DNA of 24,361 nt from Entrophospora sp. SA101. Its lineage: Eukaryota > Glomeromycota > Glomeromycetes > Entrophosporales > Entrophosporaceae. Positions 14,343 to 23,999 of this stretch are shown piece by piece. The notes beneath the pieces were generated by a model that ran no database searches, was not told the DNA's origin, and worked only from the letters and a program-made list of their open reading frames with translations. How positions within the stretch are numbered: the first letter of the stretch is position 1; the number at the start of each line of letters is the position of its first letter. The translations under genes were made by a program, and so were the position numbers. The stretch spans positions 34,627 through 58,987 of the forward strand of contig CAUDNR010004207.1 in assembly GCA_958430865.1 (NCBI GenBank), read 5' to 3'.

Positions 14343-14770
14343 CACAATACAATACAATACATAAAATAAACTATTCATTATTAATCATTATTATTTTTGT
14401 TTCAATACAAATAATGGATATTTTCTAATTTCAAATAATGATGATTGCTATGTATCTGATTTGACAATGAAAAGAAGAAAGACACCCTTGAAAGAAATGA
14501 AACTCTACTACAAAAGTCTAATATTTCCATTCTCTGGACTTCCTGCTGTTCATTTAAAAATATAATTAAACAAATAAATTGCATTCATAGTGATGAGTTC
14601 ATGCTAACCTTTATGGCAAATCCAATTTCATGCAAAGCATATATACATATATGTATGACTGACCATGTGAATTAAGTTATTATATTATTGAATACTTTTT
14701 AAAAAATTACATTATAATAATTTTATATAAATAAATAATATAAATATATGTGTGAATGTTAATATTAATA
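14343..14770. other. Convergent intergenic spacer
   Basis: 428 bp between the 3' ends of the POLD3-like gene and the F-box gene. AT-rich; it begins with a short run of a five-base AATAC-type repeat (about 14344-14361) and includes an ATACATATATGTAT palindrome near 14644. No gene was recognised. Confidence 0.5.
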
Positions 14771-17179
14771 TTAAAAATCTTCATGATAATCAGATTCTAT
14801 ATTATCATCATTATCATCCAAAGCCTCTTCATCATAATCAATATCATAATCTCTGAATGAATATTGAATTTTACTACTTTGGTGACTTTTTCTTTTATCA
14901 ATCTTTGTTGCTTTAGGCTGTTTCGAACGTTTATTACCAGATGATCTGTTAACCTTTAATCTATTTGAACCATCAGGTTTTAATTTTGGTAAAGGTGTTT
15001 TTCCTGATGTTTTTATTTGATATTTATTATTTACTAAATCTACAAAAGCCACATCAAATCTAGAACTAGGTTTATGTGCCATGACAAAATATCCCTTTGG
15101 TACTAAATAAACAAATGGTGCAGATGGGTGAAGACATTTAACAAGTTGTGAATTATGATAATCATACACAGAAAGAGTAAAACGTGGCCGCAATTTAAGC
15201 GAATCTGGTTCACGTCTTTGACAAACAATAAGTAAAGAGTGTGGAAGATGTAATAGTATTTGAAGAACTGATCCTGAACTTGGAATATTTTCAAAAATTA
15301 CTCTATGGACAATCTTTTTATAAATAGTGACTTCTTCATTTGATTTATTATTTATATTTGGATTGTGATTATCAATAGAAAAAAATCCATAATTTGTACC
15401 ATCAATACTTGTTTTTGGATCTGGGTTGGAAACAGAAAATTGAACAACAACGGTTACTTTCATATCTCCCTTTAATTGCTTTGCTGAAATAAAAATCCAA
15501 TCTGTGTTTGGAGAGAACTGATTTTCTAATATGTTTGAATTTTCAATAATACGACAAGAAGTTAATCCTGTACTTATTTTCCAAATCAAATTTAATTTTT
15601 TTAAAGCAAATCTTTGATCAATATTTTTTTTGAAAACAAATTCTGAATCTTCTGGTTGAAAAATCAAAACATGGCCACCAGAACATGTTACAAAGATTTG
15701 AGGAGTAAGATGAGACCGTTGATTATCATTATTAGCCAAATTTTTTTCATATTCACCATTTTTATTTTTCCATCTAATAAGAAAACTGTGTGCTTTCCCT
15801 GGTAAAATTTCATAATATTGTATAATAGCTTGTTCATATTCCCCAACTTTAAAAAATTTATATTGACCTATTTCACTAAGATCCCAAGCACTAAATACAT
15901 GTTTTTCATCATTGTTAATATACCCCACAAATAAAAAATCATTAGAATCCAAATAGTAAGCAGTGATTCTACCTTTTGGTTGTTGACTAAAACCTACAGT
16001 ATGAATTTTAATTGACACATCTGGAATTGGAATAATGAATCTTGCACTAGCAGGAACTTCCACAGAATCCTGGTAATGAACATTAACACTAGCTAATGTT
16101 GTCAAATTGAAGATTCCAGTATCTGTTAGAGTTATTAAAAAATTGCGCGAAATAAACATTTCTAATAGTGGAGGATTATTGACATTAAAATTTATCATAT
16201 GATGGGCAGGATATGAAAATATTTTACAAATTCCTAAAGAAATATCTGGCGAGTACATAAAATGCTCATCTCCAAATTTAATTCCAAAAATATTTTTGAT
16301 ATAATTAAGATCTTGATTTAAATTATCCTGTGTGACTGTAAGCAATTGAGTATCTAAAGAAATGTTTTGTTGACTTTTAACATTTAGCGAGAGAATCTTG
16401 ATGTAAACCTGATATAAACAATCAAACCAATTTATAAATACATTGATCATTTTTAATGATCAAATGAAAGAAATTATGATTTAGTCACCTCAACTTGAAT
16501 ATTTGGCACCAAATTAAAATCTACATTCGATATTGTAGGTCTCTCATTTATCAAACTTATATTACCGTTCCTCTCATCAATAACCATTCTTTTCTGTGAC
16601 ATAATTGCAATGGCTATATCATTACTTATGAACTTACAACCAAGGATATCATACGAATATGAATTAATGAAAGATTGATCAGAAAAAAGTGAATACTTCA
16701 AAAGTGTAGATGAAGCAGGATCCAGAGAATTTATAACACTAGTCCATAAATCTGATTCTTGATATTCTTTGTAAAGACATATAGTTTTGTAAGATTGTTT
16801 ATTTTGAAATAATGAGTGTGGAATCGAATCAAATTTGGACTCATGTATTTTTCGCCAGGTGTGATCATCTGAACAAATTAAAAATGTCATAATCTATCAT
16901 ATTAAAGTGTCATAAACACAAGTTCAAATTCAATATAATACCTTGTAAAATAACATCCCATAAACGATTGACAAGTCTCATTTTTAAGACAGTACGTATT
17001 GGTAATGCACAGAATATACGCAGTAAAAGCTCTTTAGTGACCAAAACTTTATGGCAATCATCCGTGTGCTTTTTAACTTGTACTAAAGTTGTTGTGTCAT
17101 TTTCAGAAATCTTCAATTTCTCAGATAATTGTTGATTAAATTTATCAACTGAATCATTTGAAGAGTTTTCATTTGACAT
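14771..17179 (-). CDS. F-box protein with probable beta-propeller substrate region
   Basis: Exons in transcript order 17179-16942, 16868-16489 and 16408-14771 give 751 aa. The F-box is at residues about 45-92: VLVTKELLLRIFCALPIRTV, then LKMRLVNRLWDVIL, then HTWRKIHESKF (typical L-x-x-E-L-L-x-x-I-F ... V-x-x-x-W ... W-x-x). The rest up to about residue 680 is a series of beta-rich repeats with Trp/Phe at strand ends (for example DWIFISAKQL, VTCSGGHVLIFQP, GYFVMAHKPSSRFDVAFVDL), consistent with a WD40-like or irregular propeller, though no clean WD repeat is visible. The C terminus switches from a strongly basic Lys/Arg/Ser stretch (about 688-725) to a 30-residue Asp/Glu/Tyr acidic tail. F-box proteins are substrate receptors of SCF ubiquitin ligases; the substrate here cannot be guessed. 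Head-to-head with uS19m. Confidence 0.8.
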
Positions 17180-17276
17180 TCTTGAAAATTGTGTGAGGAT
17201 ATATATATAATAAATAATCAGATAAGCATTATTGTGTCACAATAAATTTAAAAAAATTTTTTTTTAACAACAAAAA
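17180..17276. promoter_or_regulatory. Very short divergent promoter, F-box gene / uS19m
   Basis: Only 97 bp separate the two start codons. It contains an alternating TA tract (about 17200-17210) and the perfect inverted repeat ATTGTG-T-CACAAT (17231-17243), a possible regulatory dyad. A T-rich stretch precedes the uS19m ATG. Confidence 0.4.
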
Positions 17277-17635
17277 ATGCAAGCAACTGCGATAGCATTT
17301 GGTCGTTCAGCTTGGAAAGGACCTTATTTTGTAAAATTTCCGGGTAAGGGTTAAAAGAAATAATTCATTGTCAAAAAGGAAAGCCAAAATGGTTGTTAAA
17401 ATGACATATATATACGTATATAGGTTTGAAGGAGGCAATGAAAAATAACCTTCCTGTAAAGACTCAAGCTAGATCATGCACAATATTACCAACATTTGTA
17501 GGATTAAAATTTTTAGTACATAATGGTAAAGATTATGTACCAGTTAACATCACAGAAGACATGATTGGGCATAAGCTGGGAGAATTTTCTGTTACTAGAA
17601 AGAAATTTGTTTTTAGACAAACAAAAAATAGATAA
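17277..17635 (+). CDS. Mitochondrial small-subunit ribosomal protein uS19m
   Basis: Exons 17277-17343 and 17424-17635 join to 92 aa. The sequence carries the uS19 signature: RSAWKGPYF near the N terminus, [15 protein letters not shown], then [20 protein letters not shown] and [11 protein letters not shown]. The size fits mitochondrial and bacterial S19 (about 90 aa) rather than the larger cytosolic uS19. The mature protein sits in the head of the mitochondrial ribosome small subunit, close to uS13. No long presequence is seen; the first 10 residues ([10 protein letters not shown]) may suffice as a short targeting segment, as for other small mitoribosomal proteins. The 80-bp intron interrupts the first conserved block after Pro-Gly. 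Confidence 0.95.
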
Positions 17636-18059
17636 TAATTTTTCTAATTACACTAATAATCATTATAATTACCGTAAAATTTGCTTCAAAAATATATAAT
17701 ATTGAATGCTATTGGCATAATAGTTTTACCATATATAATAGATTGATGTTAACAGAGATAAATTTAATTTTACCCGGTAAAAGAAATCACAATTTGTCAA
17801 TAAAGAAGCTAACGTAAAATCGTGAATATTTCTACAAGCTTAGCCTTCTAAAAAGTAGTTTGTATTGTTTCACAGGGATAACTTATTTTGTCCGAATCTT
17901 TTATTATTATTATGTAATTATTCCATACTAATACATTATTAATATTAAATATTGTTGAATTGAATTCGAATTTATATTAAATTTAATAATAATGACGTTT
18001 TTAACAAACTTTCTTATAAATATTCATACAAGTTTAAAATTTATTTCTCTCAAAATAAA
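17636..18059. other. Intergenic spacer upstream of the KAR5-like gene
   Basis: 424 bp, AT-rich. Contains the uS19m 3' region and presumably the KAR5-like promoter. No gene or repeat was recognised; a short CACAGGGATAACT string is discussed under rejected items. Confidence 0.5.
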
Positions 18060-20860
18060 ATGAAATTGTTTACAAATTATCTATTTTATTTTGGAATCTT
18101 TTTACTTGATTATTTTGAATTTATTTTAGCAAATAATGGTTGTTGGTATCAATATTATTTACCAAAATTTCTAAATCCTTCTAATAATGATAATTCTGAA
18201 CGATTGTTATTCACCAATGACAATGAATATTTATCAGGTTTTTTTTTTAAAATTGATTTCTTTCTATCTTAATTATCGTTAAGCTCGTTAAAATATGTGT
18301 ATGTATGTATATTACTATTATTATTAATATAGTAGATTGGGCGGCGGAAAATTTTTTAAAGTTGTCGAGCGAGGAAAAAATGATTATTGAGAATGGATAT
18401 GGTAATAATTAAAATAAATAATCGAATAATGAATGATAAATAAAATAAATAAATTGTTTAATATAATAATAACGATATTTTTAGTTTCATTGGCAAAATT
18501 TGAAAAAAAGTCAGATTGTTTTAAGAAAGCAATTGGAAATTTGAAACATGGTTGTAGAGAGATAAATTTATCAGAAACAATCAAAATCCAATGTAAGAAG
18601 ATGTTGAAGATTATGGGATCTAATAAAATAATATTAACTAGTTAATTAATTATATACGTGTGAATGTGTTGTGTAGTTGCTATACATTTAACAAAATGTG
18701 AAATCGCAACAGCTAATCTTCTAGTGCCAATGGAATGTCAAGATTTTGATCGCGAAATAGGAAATAATGAAGTAGGAAAATGCGTAGAGTATGTTTTATC
18801 ACTTGTAAATAAATATATGTGTGTGCGTGTGTCCATTTATACATATATTGATACATAGATCCTTGATTATTTTTTTTTAATGGACAGATCTTTATCAAGG
18901 ACTCCACAATTATGGACTTCGTATTCTGGATATTTTCGTGAAGTTTGTATGTATTGTTCATTAACTGTTAAATATAAATGAATCATTACTGACTAAAATT
19001 ATCATTAAAAGTTCATATATGTTTTGCCGTACGATACTCGGTAGAAAAAGGTATTGTGAAATAGTTTTATTATGATGATTGATCAAAGAACTAAATTAAT
19101 GTGTGTTTGTTTGTTCACATTAAAGATTTGCTTGAAGAATTACACAGAAACATAACAAAAAACCAACTTTTCAATTATAAAATTTTAAGAAATCAACAAT
19201 CTGAAATGATTGAATTACGTAAAGAAGAATTGAAAAGATTAAAAATGCTTGAGAAATTTCAATCCGATATTTTAAAAAATGTGAATGAAATTGAGGTAAA
19301 TTATGTATTTTTTTCTATTTATATTTAAACATGTTTCTGAATTTTATCTATGCGTCAAAATAGCAACTATCAATCGATACCGAATCATTCAAAGGTAATC
19401 TTAATAATTCCAGAATTATTATTCAAGATATTTTGAAATATTTATTTGAATTCATCGAGGTATTTATTATAAATTATAACAATAACAATAATAAAGTAAT
19501 ATAAATAAATAAGCAATTCATGAATCTTTTTATTTATTTTAAGGAATTCAAAACTTTTCAAACAAATGTTAAAGAAACATTTAAAGAGTTTGACGCAATT
19601 AATAATCAACAATTAGAAATTATTAACAACGTTATGGTAAATTTATTTTTTTGGACGACGAATTACGAGAATTTGAGCTAATTCATTTATTTATTTCAAA
19701 TAAGGAACAAGAAGAAAATCTTGAAAAAATAAATGTTGCAAAATTTCAAGAAATCTCAACGGTAAGTTTATTTATAACAATGTACACATATAATAATAAT
19801 AATATTATAATTGATAATTATTAGAATTTACAAAAAATCAATTTCGCCATTTTTAATACTTTGAAATTACAAGATCAAGTTCATCAAAATATAAAAGTTT
19901 ACAAGGTAGTAATAATAACACATTGTTTTCATTACTTAAAATGATATTGATTAATTATTAATATTACTAGCAAGAAAATCAAGAATTTATGAAACAATTA
20001 CATCAGACATTAAATGAATCCAAATTAAATTTACTAACCTTTTTAAATTCTACACAAAACGAAATCAAATTATTCAATGAAATCTTGATTGATTCTAAAG
20101 AACATCAGAAAGATCTAATAAATATTTTTAAGCCATTAGTTTTAATATCAAATATTATGAATTGGTTTATAGGTGGTGATTTAAAATGATATTAATACTA
20201 TTGTATTGTTATTTTAATAATCAACGCTAACCAATAATCCTTGATAATGATGATTATTAGAAAAACTTTATTTTAAAAAGTTGATTTTTGGTTTTGTTTT
20301 AATGACTATATTCAAATTTATTAATTTCAATAAATCAATAAAAATAATTGTCGGTAAGTGCTAATTTATGTTTATGATGTTTGTAATATTTCGTATTAAT
20401 TATTAAAATGATTAATATTATATGATAATATGATAATAGCATTTAATAGTATTATGTTATACGTAATGGTTAAATATAAATTGAAAATTGAAGCATTAAT
20501 TGCGGTAAGGAAAAAACATGAATTTTACGATTTAAGGTAATAATAAAAATCTTATGGTTTTTTGTTTTTTTAAAAAATAGTTTTTTATTTTTATCACGTT
20601 ATCAATTATTGTCGTTGTGAAATTGTACAACCACAAATACCATTATAAATCACAATTCAAGTTAGTAAGATATTTTTTATAACTATATATTTTTAGTTTT
20701 CATCAATAACAAGTTGAAATTTTTTTATAGATTTACAAAACTTAATCAAAGAAGATATCATGATACAATTTCTACTATAATCACTGATTATTCGTATTTA
20801 AAGAATAATCAATCTTCTTTTAGTGTAAGAAAATCTGGCGGTAGAAATTATTTTATCTAA
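18060..20860 (+). CDS. KAR5: KAR5/GEX1/Brambleberry-family nuclear fusion (karyogamy) protein
   Basis: Sixteen exons: 18060-18237, 18333-18401, 18485-18592, 18677-18788, 18888-18946, 19012-19050, 19126-19295, 19364-19459, 19544-19636, 19705-19761, 19825-19905, 19971-20172, 20261-20353, 20440-20504, 20581-20660, 20731-20860; 543 aa with every phase compatible. Residues 1-24 are a signal peptide. The Cys-rich domain (about 27-195) has SDCFKKAIGNLKHGC, LTKCEIATANLLVPMEC, then GKCVESLSRTPQLWTSYSGY and FHICFAVRYSVEK, which is the family pattern C...C, L-T-x-C-E, P-x-x-C, C-x-x-x-L...W-T-x-Y-S-G-Y...C. Residues about 200-405 are helical coiled coil. Three C-terminal hydrophobic segments follow (about 409-445, 452-463, 475-490), then a short basic tail. 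In yeast, algae and fish the family acts at the nuclear envelope/ER to fuse parental nuclei. The C-terminal exons 13-16 are needed for the membrane segments; stopping at 20189 would lose them. Confidence 0.85.
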
Positions 20861-21426
20861 ATGTTTATAACTCGGTGATTGATTAATTAATCATTATTTT
20901 TGGGAAAAGAACTCATCTGTTTGCAAATAATTTTACCAAACTTATGTCTGAAGGAAAAATCTACGCAGAAGAAAATCTATTTATAATTAAATGCATTTTT
21001 ACTCGATTGTAAGAATTGTTTTGAATCAATCATAGAGATATAAAAACCGTGTATTAATAAAATTGAGAACAACAAATAATTTTATCTTCCCCTCATATAT
21101 ATTGTTTATAATATAAACAACATACTAAAAGTTTTTTTTTATTCCTTTGAAAATATTATTATGAAGAATCGTGACCACATCTTCTTTTTCTTCTCTTGCC
21201 ACTATTCTTTGACAAATGCTTTGATGAAAATTTTGAAGGAGATTCTAATGAATTGGTACCTGAATGATCAGTAGAGAAAGTGTTACTTTAACAACTCCCG
21301 GGTGGGTAATGTGGTAATAGTAATGTTGGTTACACGAATCGAATAATCCGCTATGCTCTATGTGAAATTGTATTATTATTATATATAGTGATCTCGCGAT
21401 TGTGCACGGATGTTTAAAAAACAAAA
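20861..21426. other. Intergenic with a possible minus-strand exon relic
   Basis: About 570 bp between the KAR5-like gene and the tail-anchored protein gene. Nothing recognised except a coding-like minus-strand stretch (21159-21293), ending in a basic KRRKRRCGHDSS tail with a stop, preceded by a possible AG acceptor. No upstream exon could be traced. A TATA-like run (about 21370-21390) lies before the next ATG. Confidence 0.4.
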
Positions 21427-22083
21427 ATGAGTCACATCCAGAATAATCCCAATCACAACAACAATCAAGTTTATAGCAACAATAAATACAATTACAACAA
21501 CAATCAATATTGCAAAAGCAGCAGTAGCAGCAACAACAACAACACCAACTACAATTATAACAATAACGATTACAATAATACCATAAACAGCCACGATTCC
21601 AACAACAATTATATGAACAAATATAAAAACTACAACAACAGTAGTGGCAGTGGCGGTAGCAATAATAATAAACATATTTACTACAATAACAATCGACAAG
21701 CAGATGATAATGCTATTGAAAACGACGATGACTTTGAAGATAATGATAAAACCTTAATCGTTAAGAAAATAAGATTTAAAAATAGTGACATTGATGATAT
21801 TTATGCTGCTAGAATCCTCAAAACAAAAGGTGGCGAAGTCCCAGGTGAAGAATTAGGAAAATTTATGAAAGAAATTGAAATCTTGAAAATGTTAGATGGA
21901 GAACAATTAATGAGATTAGCAAACGAAGATATAGATGATGAGAGCTTAGTTATTTTGCAAGATATAAATAATATAAATTCTGGACTTGATGGTGCTAATG
22001 CTGCCAATAACAAAAATAACAAAATAAAGTCATTTGGGATTTTTTTGATTCTCGTAATTATTTTATTTTTAATATTTCATTAA
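21427..22083 (+). CDS. Asn-rich predicted tail-anchored membrane protein, function unknown
   Basis: Single open frame of 218 codons, ATG to TAA, no intron needed. Residues 1-92 are almost entirely Asn, Tyr, Ser and Lys with a Ser run (CKSSSSSNNNN) and a Gly/Ser patch; likely disordered or prion-like. Residues 93-107 are acidic (ENDDDFEDND). Residues about 108-178 are a charged, helical, non-repetitive segment (TLIVKKIRFKNSDIDDIYAA, GGEVPGEELGKFMKEIEIL, DGEQLMRLANEDIDDESLVI), the only part likely to be conserved. Residues about 201-217 form one hydrophobic segment (FGIFLILVIILFLIF) ending one residue before the stop, as in tail-anchored proteins of the ER or mitochondrial outer membrane. I do not recognise the family. 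The long valine/isoleucine frame on the opposite strand is a shadow of the AAC repeats. Confidence 0.65.
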   Translation: MSHIQNNPNHNNNQVYSNNKYNYNNNQYCKSSSSSNNNNTNYNYNNNDYNNTINSHDSNNNYMNKYKNYNNSSGSGGSNNNKHIYYNNNRQADDNAIENDDDFEDNDKTLIVKKIRFKNSDIDDIYAARILKTKGGEVPGEELGKFMKEIEILKMLDGEQLMRLANEDIDDESLVILQDINNINSGLDGANAANNKNNKIKSFGIFLILVIILFLIFH

Positions 22084-22115
22084 AAAAAATACATTTATAA
22101 TCAATATGACATATT

Positions 22116-22400
22116 TTACCAATCACCATTAGTTGCAGCAGTTACAGCTTCTTGTAAAGTTAAATCAAAATACATTATCATCACCTTTAATTATAATAAC
22201 AATATTTGTACTATTGCTATTGGCATAAGAATTGATGTTAAGGGTATTGCTATTACTATTATCATCATTTTTTCAGAATTATTTTTCTCATCAACTTCTC
22301 CTATGATTTTATCTTGATCATTATTACAATTTTCCATGATATGCTTGCTTTCACCTTTCAAGATTCCAAATACACCAATAATCAAAATATTTTAATACCA
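22116..22400 (-). pseudogene. Broken minus-strand coding relic, family unknown
   Basis: Three adjacent coding-like pieces on the minus strand lie in shifted frames. From upstream: about 22385-22270 reading IMENCNNDQDKIIGEVDEKN; then about 22270-22165 reading NDDNSNSNTLNINSYANSNS and ending IKGDDN; then 22169-22116 reading MYFDLTLQEAVTAATNGDW followed by a stop. The first junction is at an A6 run, which suggests a homopolymer frameshift. Asn/Ser/Asp composition matches real proteins of this genome. Alternatively these are exons with unrecognised introns, or chance. No family recognised. Confidence 0.3.
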
Positions 22401-22520
22401 TGATGTTTGATATGATGCTTGGAATACTTGTTCAATTCCTTTTCATGTCAATTAAAGATTGCAGTCCAGTTGAATCCATACAATAAATAAAGTTGGTGTC
22501 TGTAACTGTTTCACATTTTC

Positions 22521-23072
22521 TGCAACTGCAGATTTTAAAGCTCAAGTTGCAACCCTCCCTGCAACCCCTGCAACTGTCTGCAACTATAATTATGATGACT
22601 TAATATCAAAAATGGAATCACATAACTGCAAAAATGGGATTTAAATAAAATCATTACTACTACTTTTATTGATTATTTCTAAATAAAAAAACATTCTTAT
22701 TATCTTTTAATAAACAATATTCACTATTGCCATTATTTTTACCATTAATTATCTTTTAAATAAAAACATTATCAACATTAATTTATAAAACTGATTATTC
22801 ATTATACATTTTAATATATATTAATATACATACATATTAATACTAATAATACATCCCAGGAAAAATATTATATGACAGAATTGTTTAGTATCAATTTTTA
22901 TCATTTTTATTGGTTGAACTTTAATTTAAAAATTTTTTTTTTGATAAATTTAGTTTTATAGTGATTGAAGTAGCTGATCAACCAGAGATTGCAGACAGTT
23001 GCAACAGTTGCAGCATTAGATGTCAATATTTTTTTGGGTTGCAACCTCCCGAGTTGCAACTTCCTAGTTGCA
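22521..23072. repeat. Inverted arrays of TGCAAC / GTTGCA motifs, candidate MITE
   Basis: TGCAAC occurs at 22521, 22548, 22560, 22569 and 22579; the complement GTTGCA occurs at 22998, 23007, 23038, 23053 and 23067. The two clusters contain an exact 15-bp inverted repeat (22569-22583 against 22989-23003) with about 405 bp of AT-rich, non-coding DNA between. Such mirror-image subterminal motif clusters are typical of transposase-binding sites in hAT- or Mutator-like elements. Outer ends and target duplications were not identified. Confidence 0.5.
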
Positions 23073-23079
23073 GAGCCAT

Positions 23080-23998
23080 CTTTAATTGAGTCACATGAAA
23101 AAAATATTAATATAAATGATTGAGCCAGGCGCAATTAGAAATTGAGATTTTGGAAATTGAATCAAGCCAAATTAACATGCACAATACAATTGTGATGTTA
23201 TACAACATTATTGATCCCCGAAAGTTTTGGTAATGTTCACTTTCTCTGGTTTTGTTGCAGTATGCCCCATTTTATGTCTACTATTTCTTCTAATTGTGAT
23301 TTTTGTGACATTTAATTAAATTGACCCGGTTTTGCTGGAGAACCATATCACAGTAATAGGTAGTAGTGAGTAAATGATAACATTCATTGGTTTCAACGTA
23401 TTATTTTATGGATTGATATAGGATATTTATGTTGTCTCAAACCGTAGGCATCCTTTATTATTACATTGTAATTATAGCAAGAGTTTTTCATGCTAATGTT
23501 TTTGCTGAATTATTTATTACCAATTACAAATAAAAAATATTGCTAAGAATATATTTATTTTATTATCTTGAAAGCAATATTAAAAAGTTTTAATAATGAT
23601 TGGCATATAAAATTATCCAATCAATTTCTTTATGGATCAACCAATCACAGATAAAGCCCGCTATGTTTATTCAACCATCATATCTAAATTTGGCAGTAAA
23701 GGAAAATAGTTTTTTAAACAAAAACACGCATAACCTTTTTTAAAAAATTTTATTGCATTTTTGAATGAATCACGAAATTGTAATTTTTGAAATTTGAGCA
23801 TGTGGCGCAGCAATAGGAGGTCTTTAGACCAAGCCAACCATACAAAAATTATGCAATTATTACATTGAGTGTAAATATTACATAATTTTTCATGCAAATA
23901 TTAAACTTTACATAAATATTTATCTGCCAAGAAGTAATACAGTAACATATAAATATAAATATAAAGCTCTTCACAAGTTGGCTCATGCAGAGCAATAA
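23080..23998. other. Intergenic, no gene recognised
   Basis: About 900 bp of AT-rich sequence. A 76-codon minus-strand frame (23667-23897) lacks recognisable motifs. ATCTAAATTTGG at 23681-23692 is an exact inverted copy of 24017-24028, at the candidate transposon end to the right. Confidence 0.4.
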
Positions 23999-23999
23999 A

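Noticed and set aside
17871..17890. CACAGGGATAACT resembles the conserved large-subunit rRNA sequence ACAGGGATAACTGG.
   Set aside because: The match stops after about 13 bases and the flanks do not resemble rRNA; a chance hit or a tiny insertion at most.
19989..20189. Stopping the KAR5-like gene at 20189, where the frame closes after GGDLK.
   Set aside because: A GT donor at 20173 and acceptor at 20260 link in phase to four further exons encoding the C-terminal hydrophobic segments expected of this family.
21379..21699. 106-codon minus-strand frame rich in Val/Ile, looking like a membrane protein.
   Set aside because: It is the complement of the AAC/AAT-rich Asn repeats of the + strand gene at 21427-22083; its hydrophobicity is a codon shadow.
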